NCBI GenBank assembly: GCA_000333855.2
Contig: CM007348.1
Span: 555,985-619,984 of the forward strand
Reading direction: 5' to 3'
From: Endotrypanum monterogeii
Taxonomy: Eukaryota > Euglenozoa > Kinetoplastea > Trypanosomatida > Trypanosomatidae
Length of the DNA: 64,000 nt
Shown: positions 37,768-46,970 of the stretch, piece after piece
How positions within the stretch are numbered: position 1 is the first letter of the stretch
Layout of the letters: every line of letters starts with the position of its first letter
Position numbers and translations under genes: made by a program
Notes under the pieces: model-generated
Seen by the model: only the letters and a program-made list of their open reading frames with translations
The model's database searches: none
Told to the model about the DNA's origin: nothing

Positions 37768-40659
37768 CTAGATGCTTGTCAGACGCTTCACCGACGTGCC
37801 AACGTAAGTTTCCTGTACTCGTGCCGCAAACCGCAGCGAGTTCAAACTCTCCGGCACGTGAGTCTTTGCGCTGGAGACTGTCACAATCATCAGCATCTTA
37901 CCACCCTTGGCACCGAGGTAATTCTGAAGGAGATAAGTGAGCTTGCAGTTGCGCCACGGCACCACAGATCCGCAGCGCAATGCCCGGATACACTTTCCAA
38001 GGTCTAAAAGAGAGCGGTTGATGTTCACCGCTTCCTTGAAGTGCTTCCCCTGGACCCCACTTTCATTGACGCGCTCACTGCCTGCGAGGTCGACAAGGCA
38101 AAGCGCCCCATCGCTGCGCTTAGAAATCGTCGCGTTGGTGCCAACAATGTTGAGCGTAAATATGCAGTGCGAACGCGACGACGCATCGTTGAGGTCTGTC
38201 TTGGTGGTGCTACGCTGCAGCACCGCGTGCTTGTAGAGCTGTAAGAAATCCTCCATGGATTCTATCTTCTTTTCTACCACATGGGTTATGATTGTGCGGT
38301 CTCCGATGTGCTTAATTATGTGATACGCAGCAGCGGAAGAAGATGTACTCATGGATGTCTGCTGCTGATGCTGTTGCAGTGTTGCCTCATATCGCACCGA
38401 TCCGCTTTGAAATAAGTCACGGATGACATCGTTGTAGATCTCAACAAACGTGCAAGACAGCTCGTAGCACCACCCCTCCTTGGAGAGTTCAGCCTGCCTA
38501 CGCAATATTGTCTGCAGCGCGCGCGGAGTAACGCCGTGCATCTCCGGGCTGTCCCGTACGTCCCCTTCCATGGTGAAGGTCTTGCCACTTCCTGTTTGAC
38601 CGTACGCAAATATGCACACGCGGTAACCGTCCACAGCGTTGCGCACAAGTGGCTCGACATCCTGATACACCTCTGCCTGACGCGCATCGCCAGTGAACAC
38701 CCGGTCGTAGGTGAACGTCTCTGTGAAACTGCTGAGGCCTGTGGAGGTGGCGTTGGAGCGTGTCTGATGTATAGTGATAGATCGGCCGCCACCACATGGC
38801 AAACCATCCAGCAGAGCAGCATCCGCCGCGGGTTGAAGCTCCTCCCCCTCCGTCCCCGCCGCATGGGACACTGTCGAGGTGCAGAGAAGCGGTGTCACAG
38901 CGGGAGCAGAACCGGTCATGGGGTCGTCAGTGGACGTTGTGGGCATGACCCCACGCATGCGTGAGAGACTGCCCGGCTCCACATGTCGGTTAGCGTCGCG
39001 AATCGTTTCGGCCCCTCCTCGATCCGGAAAAGAAAAAACAGGCGCTGCCCCATCGTCGACGGTGACGTCGACCTCACTGTCCTCAGCAACGCTAGCCGTG
39101 GCTATACTCGATCTTGCGGTGGAGCGACCGCTACGAAGCCCACCACCGCCGGCGGCATTACGCCGAGGGTCTGTTGCCAGAAACGCTGACTTTGTTGCAC
39201 CTGAGGAACTCCCCACGACCGCACGTAGGTTGGCTGAGAGAGATGATTCCGGTGAGTCGCTGCGACTTGGAGGCCGGTAGAGCGGCACTGTGGCGCTAGA
39301 CGCGGTGGGGAAAGCATCAGCGCTGGGAACAACGCTAGCACTGATTTCACTAGATTTGGGCGCATCCACAACCTGCGGCATGGGCGACTCGTTGCGCATG
39401 GTGACCTCGTCTGGATGTTGCGGGTCTGCAGGTAGGGCAGAGCCTTTCACGCGACAGTAGACACGAATTGAACCTTTAAGCTCCTCGCACAGCGAGTACA
39501 GCTCTCGACGGGTCATCTCGGTCTGCATTGCCTGTACCTCGATGCAGTGCTTCTCTTTACGGAGTCTCTCCATTTCCAGCACCAGCTCCTTCACCTCACC
39601 GCTGAGGCCATAGGTCGCATCCTTCATGCGATCTTCCTCTTGTTGGAGCTGCTGAAGAACGCTTGCTCGCTCCATGACAGCGCTGTTCGCTGTAGCCAGC
39701 TGCTGCACCAACTCATCACGCTGCGCTTCCGCCAAAATGATGGAACCCCTCGTTTCTTCCTGTGCTTGATGCAGCTGACACACCGTTTCCTGAGACGTGC
39801 AGATGCGCTCCAGTGCGCGCCGCTTCGCCTCCGAGCAACCCTCCTCACGCTCCTGTAAAGCAGACATGACGCCTTCGTAGTGCGCGACTGTGGCGGTGTG
39901 ATGCGCCTCTACCCGCTGCTTCTCTTCCTCATACCCGGTGAGCATTCCCTCAATGGAGTCCTCCACCGCCCGTGTCTCCACCGTGAGCTGATCCGAGTAC
40001 CGTAAAAGCTCTTGAACCTCGCGCTCGAGCCTCTTGCGCTTTTCCTGCCAGGTAGACCAAAGCTGTATATCAGACTTGTCTGGATGTGTGTGCGAGAACG
40101 AGGCGGCGCCGGCGACGTTGACACGCACCATGAGAGGGGAACCTACATCTGTGACGGCATGACGATCGTGGGAGAGGGCGCCAACCGCGCCACGTCCCCT
40201 GTGTAGCAACGGCGTCGCATTTCGAGGTGCACCTGAAGTAGCGAGACGCGACAACGGCGGCCGGATGCGACTCGGGGGTTTGCGACTTGGGACAGATGAT
40301 GCCGATGCACCCGAGTCGCTGCTGCGGGTTGAAGCAGCAACGCCGCCATTCAGCGCTGGGGCCTCGACAGCACGAGTAGCCTTTGTGTTCACGTGGAGTC
40401 GCTGCATCTTGGGGGCGGCGGTGGCACCGTAGGGGGTTCGTGGAGTTGTCACCGGAGGACGAGACGTCGTAAGCTCTTTGGTGCTGTCACTATGAGATGT
40501 CATGTTGACCACCCGCGGCTGCATGGGGCCCTCTGTCCCGGAGGGGAGGCAAGAGGAAGCTGCGGTGACACCTGGCCTCTGTTTCACTGCAGCAGCGCTT
40601 AGGCCAACACTCTCGGCCGCATCGCCTGGGCCTCGCTCGCGTTTTCTACTGCGTAGCAT
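37768..40659 (-). CDS. C-terminal-motor kinesin (kinesin-14 family)
   Basis: 963 residues from ATG 40659; the frame opens at a GTG five codons earlier, which is not used. Layout: basic, Ser/Pro-rich tail (1-200, starts MLRSRKRERG), coiled coil (about 205-390), then the motor. Motor landmarks: GSIRVYCRVKG near 395, ITIHQTRSN near 625, FTYDRVF, P-loop GQTGSGKTFTMEG near 686, DASSRSH (switch I), LVDLAGSERVNESG (switch II), NINRSLLDLGKCI, and a short end (NSLRFAARVQETYVG). A C-terminal motor with the coiled coil directly before it (CEELKGSIRVYCRV neck) is the hallmark of minus-end-directed kinesin-14, used in spindle and microtubule organisation. Odd point: about 220 low-complexity residues split the first motor strand from the rest of the domain. 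Confidence 0.94.
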   Translation of the reverse strand: MLRSRKRERGPGDAAESVGLSAAAVKQRPGVTAASSCLPSGTEGPMQPRVVNMTSHSDSTKELTTSRPPVTTPRTPYGATAAPKMQRLHVNTKATRAVEAPALNGGVAASTRSSDSGASASSVPSRKPPSRIRPPLSRLATSGAPRNATPLLHRGRGAVGALSHDRHAVTDVGSPLMVRVNVAGAASFSHTHPDKSDIQLWSTWQEKRKRLEREVQELLRYSDQLTVETRAVEDSIEGMLTGYEEEKQRVEAHHTATVAHYEGVMSALQEREEGCSEAKRRALERICTSQETVCQLHQAQEETRGSIILAEAQRDELVQQLATANSAVMERASVLQQLQQEEDRMKDATYGLSGEVKELVLEMERLRKEKHCIEVQAMQTEMTRRELYSLCEELKGSIRVYCRVKGSALPADPQHPDEVTMRNESPMPQVVDAPKSSEISASVVPSADAFPTASSATVPLYRPPSRSDSPESSLSANLRAVVGSSSGATKSAFLATDPRRNAAGGGGLRSGRSTARSSIATASVAEDSEVDVTVDDGAAPVFSFPDRGGAETIRDANRHVEPGSLSRMRGVMPTTSTDDPMTGSAPAVTPLLCTSTVSHAAGTEGEELQPAADAALLDGLPCGGGRSITIHQTRSNATSTGLSSFTETFTYDRVFTGDARQAEVYQDVEPLVRNAVDGYRVCIFAYGQTGSGKTFTMEGDVRDSPEMHGVTPRALQTILRRQAELSKEGWCYELSCTFVEIYNDVIRDLFQSGSVRYEATLQQHQQQTSMSTSSSAAAYHIIKHIGDRTIITHVVEKKIESMEDFLQLYKHAVLQRSTTKTDLNDASSRSHCIFTLNIVGTNATISKRSDGALCLVDLAGSERVNESGVQGKHFKEAVNINRSLLDLGKCIRALRCGSVVPWRNCKLTYLLQNYLGAKGGKMLMIVTVSSAKTHVPESLNSLRFAARVQETYVGTSVKRLTSI

Positions 40660-41858
40660 GGCGACACTCGACACGGTGCGCGAGGTGATGAGTCGATACC
40701 TGCCTCCAAGCCCCTCCTTGGGATTTCTAGGTCTATATATATGTAGCTTTTTTTTCTCTACGACAGCCCTTCTCCCTCGAAGGCTGAAGAGAGGTAGGGA
40801 GTTGTGTGAACGACCTTTCGCAGACTACACGTATTGTCGTGTCGATGTATAGCGAAGTCAAGAGCACACAGCCCTTTTTGTTGCTGCTGCTGTTGCTGTT
40901 GGTGGTGATGGTGGTGTCGTTGAAGGGGGATAGACAAAGTTCCCATCACCCCCACTCCATCAGCGTGGGGGAAAAAAAAAAGGCGAGGAGATGTCGAGAT
41001 ACGAAATCGGGTGTCTCTGGGGACATACGGAGAAACATACCGTAAGCATTGATCTATAAGAAGGAAAAGAGAGAGCCAACACGCCGGTGCAAGGTGTACG
41101 CGGATGCGCGTGTGCACGTGTGTGTGGGTGTGTCTGCGCGCGCGCGCGCGCAAGCACATCTATCGACATAAGGTGGCAGAGAAGCACCACAAGAAAGGAA
41201 AGAGAAAAAATGAAACTCAAACACATGCACATAGATACGACAGGTACTCTACATCGTATGCAATGTCCGCTCCGCCAAGCGAAAATAAATGCGGCGGGTG
41301 AAGAACGGGGGTCGTGTACGCCTCTCCCCCACCTGCTCTTCCTCCCTCTCCCCCCATCCCTTTGCCGAGAAAAAAAAAGTATGCCGCATAACAGTCTTTG
41401 GTTAAGGAGGAAAAAAAAGGGTGGGGCGGGATGGCGTGAAGGCAGAAAAGGAGGGGAAGCAAAGTAAGACGGGACCATAGCTAGCCAAAACACGATCAAC
41501 AACGTACAACATATATAAAAGAACCAAGCTCAACTATACATAACAGTCACCACACCACAGAAAAAGCGAGCACACGCGAGAAGAACAAAAAGAGAGGAAA
41601 AGAGTGTCAAGGAGTTGGAGAGGTGGGATGGGGAGAGGGCACAAGCAGCAGCAGCAGCAGGAACACACTACACCGCTAGATAAGAACAACTAATGCCCAG
41701 CAAATGGCGGCCAATGATACCAATTGCAGCGAAAAGGACGGAAAACGTCCGTCCCTACGCACTCAGCGAACCTCATCTCAAGTTAAACCGGCTCTCAGTG
41801 CACCCTTTCTCTTCCCCCCTCCCCCCCCCCCTAGCACCACCAACGCCTTCCCCACCCA
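40660..41858. other. Intergenic region between CFAP96-like gene and kinesin-14
   Basis: About 1.2 kb. CAA/CAG-like triplets at 40880-40915, CG run at 41137-41152, AGC triplets at 41646-41660, C-rich run at 41817-41832. No gene supported. Confidence 0.65.
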
Positions 41859-42725
41859 TCAAACACGCCGAAACACAATGCTCTGTGTATACCAGAAGTT
41901 ATCGTTGGGCGAACTTGGCAAGAAAACAGCACTAGACGCCTTTCTGACATTATCCTTCGGCTCCTTCCGGGGGTCGTACCCGCGGTAGGGATCTTCCCAG
42001 TACTCCATGGTGGTGGGCTTGTCCTCCACGTATCCTGCAGGGCGCCAGGGTTGGTCAACGCGAAAGTGAACAAAAACAGGCTCGGGTCGCTTCTCCCGGA
42101 AGGGTGCTGTCATCATGTAGCAGCGAGACGCTCCGGTCAAGAGACTCTCGTCAAATGTAAAGCCCTCCCGCCCAGCGGGGTGAAACGGCTCTGCCGGCAT
42201 TTTTTTTTTCCATTCCTCAACCTCGCGTCGCCTGTTGATGCGGGGCTGATCGTATATGGTGGCGATGTAGTCATTTCCTACCTCGGAGAGTGCAAGGTGA
42301 GGGTAGCAGTAACCGATGCCCTTCTGCGCCCGTGATGTGTACACCCCACGCGGCGGCAACGCACGCCTTGCGATGGCATCCGAGTGCTTTTCCGGGTGCT
42401 CGGGTATGTGCACCAGGGGCACAGACTGGAAACACCCATAGTAGGAGCCAAGACCCACGGGCTTCGGCGTAGGACCTGTGTAGACAAACCCATTGGGAGT
42501 TAAGTTCTTCTTGGAGCTTGCCAGCTGGTCGCGCCTGCGCACCGTCTCCAGATCGCCACCACGCTCACCATTCCAAAAGTGACGGAGCTCCTTCTCAAAA
42601 AGCGCATCGGGATTTGTGCCCGTTTTGGGGCGTGATACGAGAAAGGTGGTGCAGTGTGCACGGAAATCGACGGGCCTCTTATAGCGGTCACCCACGCAGA
42701 GGTAAGATGGAATAGAAAACACCAT
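41859..42725 (-). CDS. CFAP96: CFAP96 / C4orf47-family (UPF0602) ciliary protein
   Basis: 288 residues from ATG 42725; the upstream part of the frame starts at a TTG and reads through a CA repeat (poly His-Thr), so it is not used. Landmarks shared with human C4orf47: VGDRY near the start, an ETVRRRDQLASSKKNL block (human VRRRD...KKNL), KPVGLGSYYGCF (human KPSGLGSYYGT), KGIGYCYPHLALS (human KGTGYGYANITIG) and a SLL...F segment. The family is associated with cilia and centrosomes; a role at the flagellar axoneme or basal body is inferred. Rich in Pro, Tyr and Arg, no membrane segment, no enzyme motif. The family match comes from recalled motif order rather than a search, so the call is good but not certain. 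Confidence 0.82.
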   Translation of the reverse strand: MVFSIPSYLCVGDRYKRPVDFRAHCTTFLVSRPKTGTNPDALFEKELRHFWNGERGGDLETVRRRDQLASSKKNLTPNGFVYTGPTPKPVGLGSYYGCFQSVPLVHIPEHPEKHSDAIARRALPPRGVYTSRAQKGIGYCYPHLALSEVGNDYIATIYDQPRINRRREVEEWKKKMPAEPFHPAGREGFTFDESLLTGASRCYMMTAPFREKRPEPVFVHFRVDQPWRPAGYVEDKPTTMEYWEDPYRGYDPRKEPKDNVRKASSAVFLPSSPNDNFWYTQSIVFRRV

Positions 42726-42815
42726 GATGCATAATGAATCGGTGCTTGAAGATGTAGAATAGATAAGGTGTAAAACAGCTTGAGAATTGCAGGCAAGTGA
42801 GCTCAGCAACCCTTT

Positions 42816-42877
<62 letters not shown>

Positions 42878-43640
42878 TTTCAAAAGAAACAAAGGCGATA
42901 AGATCAAACAAAACCGGGTTTGTAGGAGCGCAAAGAGGGTGCGCGAGGGATGTACGATCGTTAAATCATCAAAACGATAGCGCAGATGCTTTAGCACTCG
43001 GGAGCATTCACTTGACTTGCTCGCCTCAATCCGGGTGTGTGCGTGAGTGTGTGTGTGTGTGTGTCCAATACATACAAACACGCCTACCTCGACACATCAT
43101 CACATACACATACACGCGCTCTCGCGGAAAGCGAGAGCAGGGGATCGAAGCACCGAAACACAGAAGACTTAACTGCCCGCTACCGTTAACGTGGCAGTCG
43201 GCACGGCGCAGGTACGCCTTCATAAGCATAGACGAGTTGGCGTGATTACGGATCCATGGTACCTCTGCACAACTGTGCCGGTTAATGGTATTAGCTTACT
43301 GTATGCTTACTGCTTTTAGACCCCAGACTGTCCTGCGCGGATTGGGCGGTACACACTCATGGTCTGATCCACAATCCAAACTCGAAGGAGAGGTGTGCAG
43401 GAACAAAACACCCTGGCGGTGCTCGCTGCCAACCGTGGGAGCAAGAGGGGTGCAGATACACAGACACGCATCAGCACACCCACCGAGCGCCAAAACACCG
43501 TCATGTGATCTGGGAGTCATCGCCCTCCCCTCACGCACGCCCTTTTTTTTTCCAAGAACCTCCAGCTCATCAGCACCTCCACCCTCACTACAACAGCTCT
43601 CTCCTGCCCTGACGGTCTTTTCCGCGCACGTGTTGCGGCC
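42726..43640. other. Intergenic region between the methyltransferase and CFAP96-like genes
   Basis: About 900 bp. GT repeat at 42818-42867 followed by GA at 42867-42877, and another GT run at 43047-43063. No gene seen. Confidence 0.7.
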
Positions 43641-45524
43641 TCAAGAAGTCCTGTGCTCCGGCTTCAGAGTAACCACGTGCACCCCAATCAGCCCCACCAT
43701 CGACGTGTAGAAGGGCCCGATCATCTCATCCGCAAGCAACGCTGCCGCCGCCTCACTAGCAGAGTCCACGACTGCCCGCCGACTGGATGGTGTGTGCAGG
43801 TCTGTACGGTTTGGGGAGGTGTTCAAGGACGATGGCCTCCCATCATCCTCGACGGCGCTGGCAACCCCTAAAGCGCCAAGTGACGTGCAGCACCTTGTCG
43901 AGCGTGACAAGCGATGGGTAGAGCAGTCTTCTTCTGCCACAGTCACCTCATTAACGCACTGGCTGGGCAGCTGGGAGCTGGAAGAACGCATAGACCCGTC
44001 CTCGAGGATAACATCGGGAATCAATGCGCACACCACCCTGTCGGGCTGCAGCAGCAGTGTCTCGCGATCCCATCCGCCGATAGGAATACAGCCGCCGTCG
44101 GTGCCACTGTAATCTTCGCTGATGCGCAGCGATTTGGCCACCTGGCGGACGAGTGTGTAGCTACGCACATCCCCGAAAGCGCTCACAGCAGAGAAGAACT
44201 TGTGCATCGTCGTATGTTGCCGATGCGTTTGCACGACAATGCAACAGCGTTGCTTACGTGGGGCACCAGCTGCCGAGGGATCTCCGCCACCCACTTCACT
44301 CATCGACGACCGCAGCTCTTCTGTCATGGATGACGCGACACCGCGCACCGTTAGCGCCAGGTAGATTGTGTCCACCAGCGCCGGGATCACGCTGGCGTCG
44401 TAGATGCAGTCAGCCATTACAATGACATCAATCCCATTTTCCATGAACATCCTCTCATTATCGTCGTGGTCGAGCCAGTCAAGCACCGCCGCTTGATGAA
44501 GTGGTGGTACCCGTCCCTTGTTCAGATCGCGCGAGGGGGTATTACAGTCCGAGGTGAGGTCGATGCCGTTCTCCATCATGTTGAGTCGCATGTTCTCTAC
44601 TATGATTTCTTGGTAATCCGTGGCGAAGAAAGACTCAACGTGCTGCTTGTACTCCTCCATCCGGTGCAGATACACCGGCGTGAGGCCAGCACCCGCGCCA
44701 AGCTCGAGGATGCGTAACCTGCTGTTGTGCAGCTTGGGCGACACCCCCCTGCTGCTACGATCGCCACTGTTCCAGCTACAAGGGCTGCAGTGGTGCAGAG
44801 AATCTGACAACAGTGAAGTCGACGTGGTCAGCAGATCCGTTGTGTGTGGCACCGAAGGTGCATGAGTACTCCTCATACTACTCGCCGCGCTCGGAAGGCC
44901 CAAAACATCTGCCAGCATACGTGTCTGCCCTTTCAGCTCCTGCGCAAGCAGCTGGGCCATGACAAATGCTGCTGGCCAAAGCGCGAGACCCACATTGGAG
45001 AACTGCTCACAGGAGACGCGGATGACGCTAAACTCCTCGAGCCCCCTTCTGGTTTCGGTCACGGAAGGCGTGTTCGTGGTGCGATGGATGTCCGACACAT
45101 CAACAAAAGAATTATAAAATGTTTTAAAGCAAAAACTTTGCTCACAAGTATCTCCCAAAACGCTCAATCGTATGAACTCCTCCATCAGGTCCGCCTGCAC
45201 AGGGCCCTCGCCCGACGTACATAACATCGTGCAATCAGCATCGTACTGCTCCTCCACAGCGGTGACGTACATCTTGAGCAAGGTGCGCACCATTCGACGA
45301 CGTGGCGGATACTTGAGCACAAGTGGGTGCTGCACAAACCACTCAACCGCAAGCATCTGAGCCTCGGGACTGCACCATGCCACACCGCGAGTCTCGCAGT
45401 CGGTGCGAAATGCATTCAGCACGACAGTTGGCGGTGCACTCTGCAAAAAGAGAAGGAAAGATTGGGGGAACGTGCAATCGACACGGCAGGGCGCCTGTGC
45501 AACAGAAGAAAAACCCTCTGTCAT
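43641..45524 (-). CDS. FAM86/EEF2KMT-like protein-lysine methyltransferase
   Basis: 627 residues from ATG 45524. The N-terminal 110 residues resemble the FAM86 domain (SPEAQMLAVEWFVQHPLVLK, YPPRRRMVRTLLKMYV). The methyltransferase fold starts with SAM motif I (LRILELGAGAGLTPVYL, near 271), then ATDYQEIIVENMRLNMMENG, an acidic/aromatic DWLDHDD block, and the family-16 signature VIVMADCIYDASVIPALVDT near 360-376. Human EEF2KMT (330 residues) methylates a lysine of elongation factor 2. The longer length here comes from a Ser-rich insertion (about 215-265) and low-complexity C-terminal insertions. The family (seven-beta-strand lysine methyltransferase) is secure; eEF2 as substrate is inference. 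A METTL18/VCPKMT relative is the main alternative. Confidence 0.83.
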   Translation of the reverse strand: MTEGFSSVAQAPCRVDCTFPQSFLLFLQSAPPTVVLNAFRTDCETRGVAWCSPEAQMLAVEWFVQHPLVLKYPPRRRMVRTLLKMYVTAVEEQYDADCTMLCTSGEGPVQADLMEEFIRLSVLGDTCEQSFCFKTFYNSFVDVSDIHRTTNTPSVTETRRGLEEFSVIRVSCEQFSNVGLALWPAAFVMAQLLAQELKGQTRMLADVLGLPSAASSMRSTHAPSVPHTTDLLTTSTSLLSDSLHHCSPCSWNSGDRSSRGVSPKLHNSRLRILELGAGAGLTPVYLHRMEEYKQHVESFFATDYQEIIVENMRLNMMENGIDLTSDCNTPSRDLNKGRVPPLHQAAVLDWLDHDDNERMFMENGIDVIVMADCIYDASVIPALVDTIYLALTVRGVASSMTEELRSSMSEVGGGDPSAAGAPRKQRCCIVVQTHRQHTTMHKFFSAVSAFGDVRSYTLVRQVAKSLRISEDYSGTDGGCIPIGGWDRETLLLQPDRVVCALIPDVILEDGSMRSSSSQLPSQCVNEVTVAEEDCSTHRLSRSTRCCTSLGALGVASAVEDDGRPSSLNTSPNRTDLHTPSSRRAVVDSASEAAAALLADEMIGPFYTSMVGLIGVHVVTLKPEHRTS

Positions 45525-46454
45525 GATGCACAGAAAATCTTGACACTAACAAAATAAGTAAGAATGGCGCGATGGGCTCAGTGGAAAAAAAAAAAAGGTG
45601 CGAGGTAAAGGTGTGCAGAAAGGGGGTGAAAGAGAGGAGATGCACTCACCACGCACACATAAACAAATCTTTTTAACAAGTGACTCCGAAACGGAGGAAG
45701 AATCAAGTGTTGAAGGTCAAACCTTTATGTTCGTCTTTTTTTCAAGAGAAACGTGCTCAAGAGAGAAATGAGAAAGTGAAGAATGGGGCGACAGAATCTC
45801 ATATATACATATATATTATGTGTGTGGGGGAAAGGGGGAGGGAGTGTTGTGTGTTTCTACTGCCGTCTTTGTATGCAGTGCTCCTGCAATGGGTATTTCT
45901 CTCCTATGGTTTCCCACCTCGTCAACCCGCCAAGTATTCGGCAGGGGCGAGAAGAAATATCTTTTGAGCGATTAGAGTTTAAACATCACTGCGTCATGTT
46001 GACTGCAGACAAAGGCGTCACCTTCGGGGGGAGAGAGGCGGAAGACAGAAAGAGGGGAGGGACGCAGGTTGAAATCAGAAACTGTGTACAAGATGGCGGA
46101 AAATGTGGCCACGATGGTGTTACGAGTGTTCAGATATTGTACTGTGAGACGACTCAATAAAAGCGACAGAATCGGGGCAAAGGGGTTGGAGAACGGAATG
46201 GCGAGCGTGGATGCACGCCAAAGCGACTGGCCCCTGCATTCGAGTGCTGATGTTAACTCCACTTGGAGAGGATGTTCACCACGCGGGAGGGATGGGAAAG
46301 GGAGGGAGGTGCTGAGAATAGGATACAGGCTGAGCGTACCAGATGGTAGAGAGAAGTGAAAAGATAAAATGATTAGCCTGCTTTCTCATCCGCTACTACC
46401 ACAGCCTCCTCAACTTGATTTTCTCTTTGGTTATTATGGTTGTCTACTTTAGGA

Positions 46455-46485
<31 letters not shown>

Positions 46486-46597
46486 CTACGACCGACACAC
46501 GTCTTTTACCGTTTTTTTTCGGGGTTTTTTCGGGGGTTACGTTCGTACGTAGTAAGTAAACTAACTAACTAACGTAACTAACCTACGNNNNNNNNNN

Positions 46598-46633
<36 letters not shown>

Positions 46634-46823
46634 CGGCACCAGCACCTTTTTTTCTTTTTTTTCGGGGGGGGGATTCGTCGATGAAATAACCAATACGAAT
46701 AACCACTGAGTTCTGCATTACACGAAACATTAATTTTATCGCTGACACCTCTCTCCTCGCCCGTACTCTCCCCCCCCCACATGCCTCCACACTGCCACTC
46801 CCTCCTCCTCCACGCCTCCGTGT

Positions 46824-46864
<41 letters not shown>

Positions 46865-46970
46865 TGTGTGCATGTGGGGGGAGGGAGGGAGGGGAGGGCC
46901 TACGAACTTAAGCCACACACTCGTTTTGCTTCACCATCCGTGCCGTCTGCGAGTGTTGCAGAGCGATATT
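45525..46970. other. Intergenic region between BMS1 and the methyltransferase, with a 10-base gap
   Basis: About 1.45 kb. TA run at 46456-46487, N run at 46588-46597, TA run at 46600-46631, GT run at 46826-46862. No gene seen. Flanks of the gap look rearranged. Confidence 0.65.
46588..46597. other. Assembly gap (10 N)
   Basis: Preceded by TA repeat, T8-CGGGG, and a 40-base stretch built of ACGTA/TAAC words; followed by TA repeat and T8-CGGGGGGGGG. Similar elements on both sides suggest a collapsed or misjoined repeat. Confidence 0.85.

Noticed and set aside
42726..42911. N-terminal extension of the CFAP96-like frame
   Set aside because: Begins at TTG and encodes a His-Thr run from a GT repeat; the family N-terminus begins at ATG 42725.
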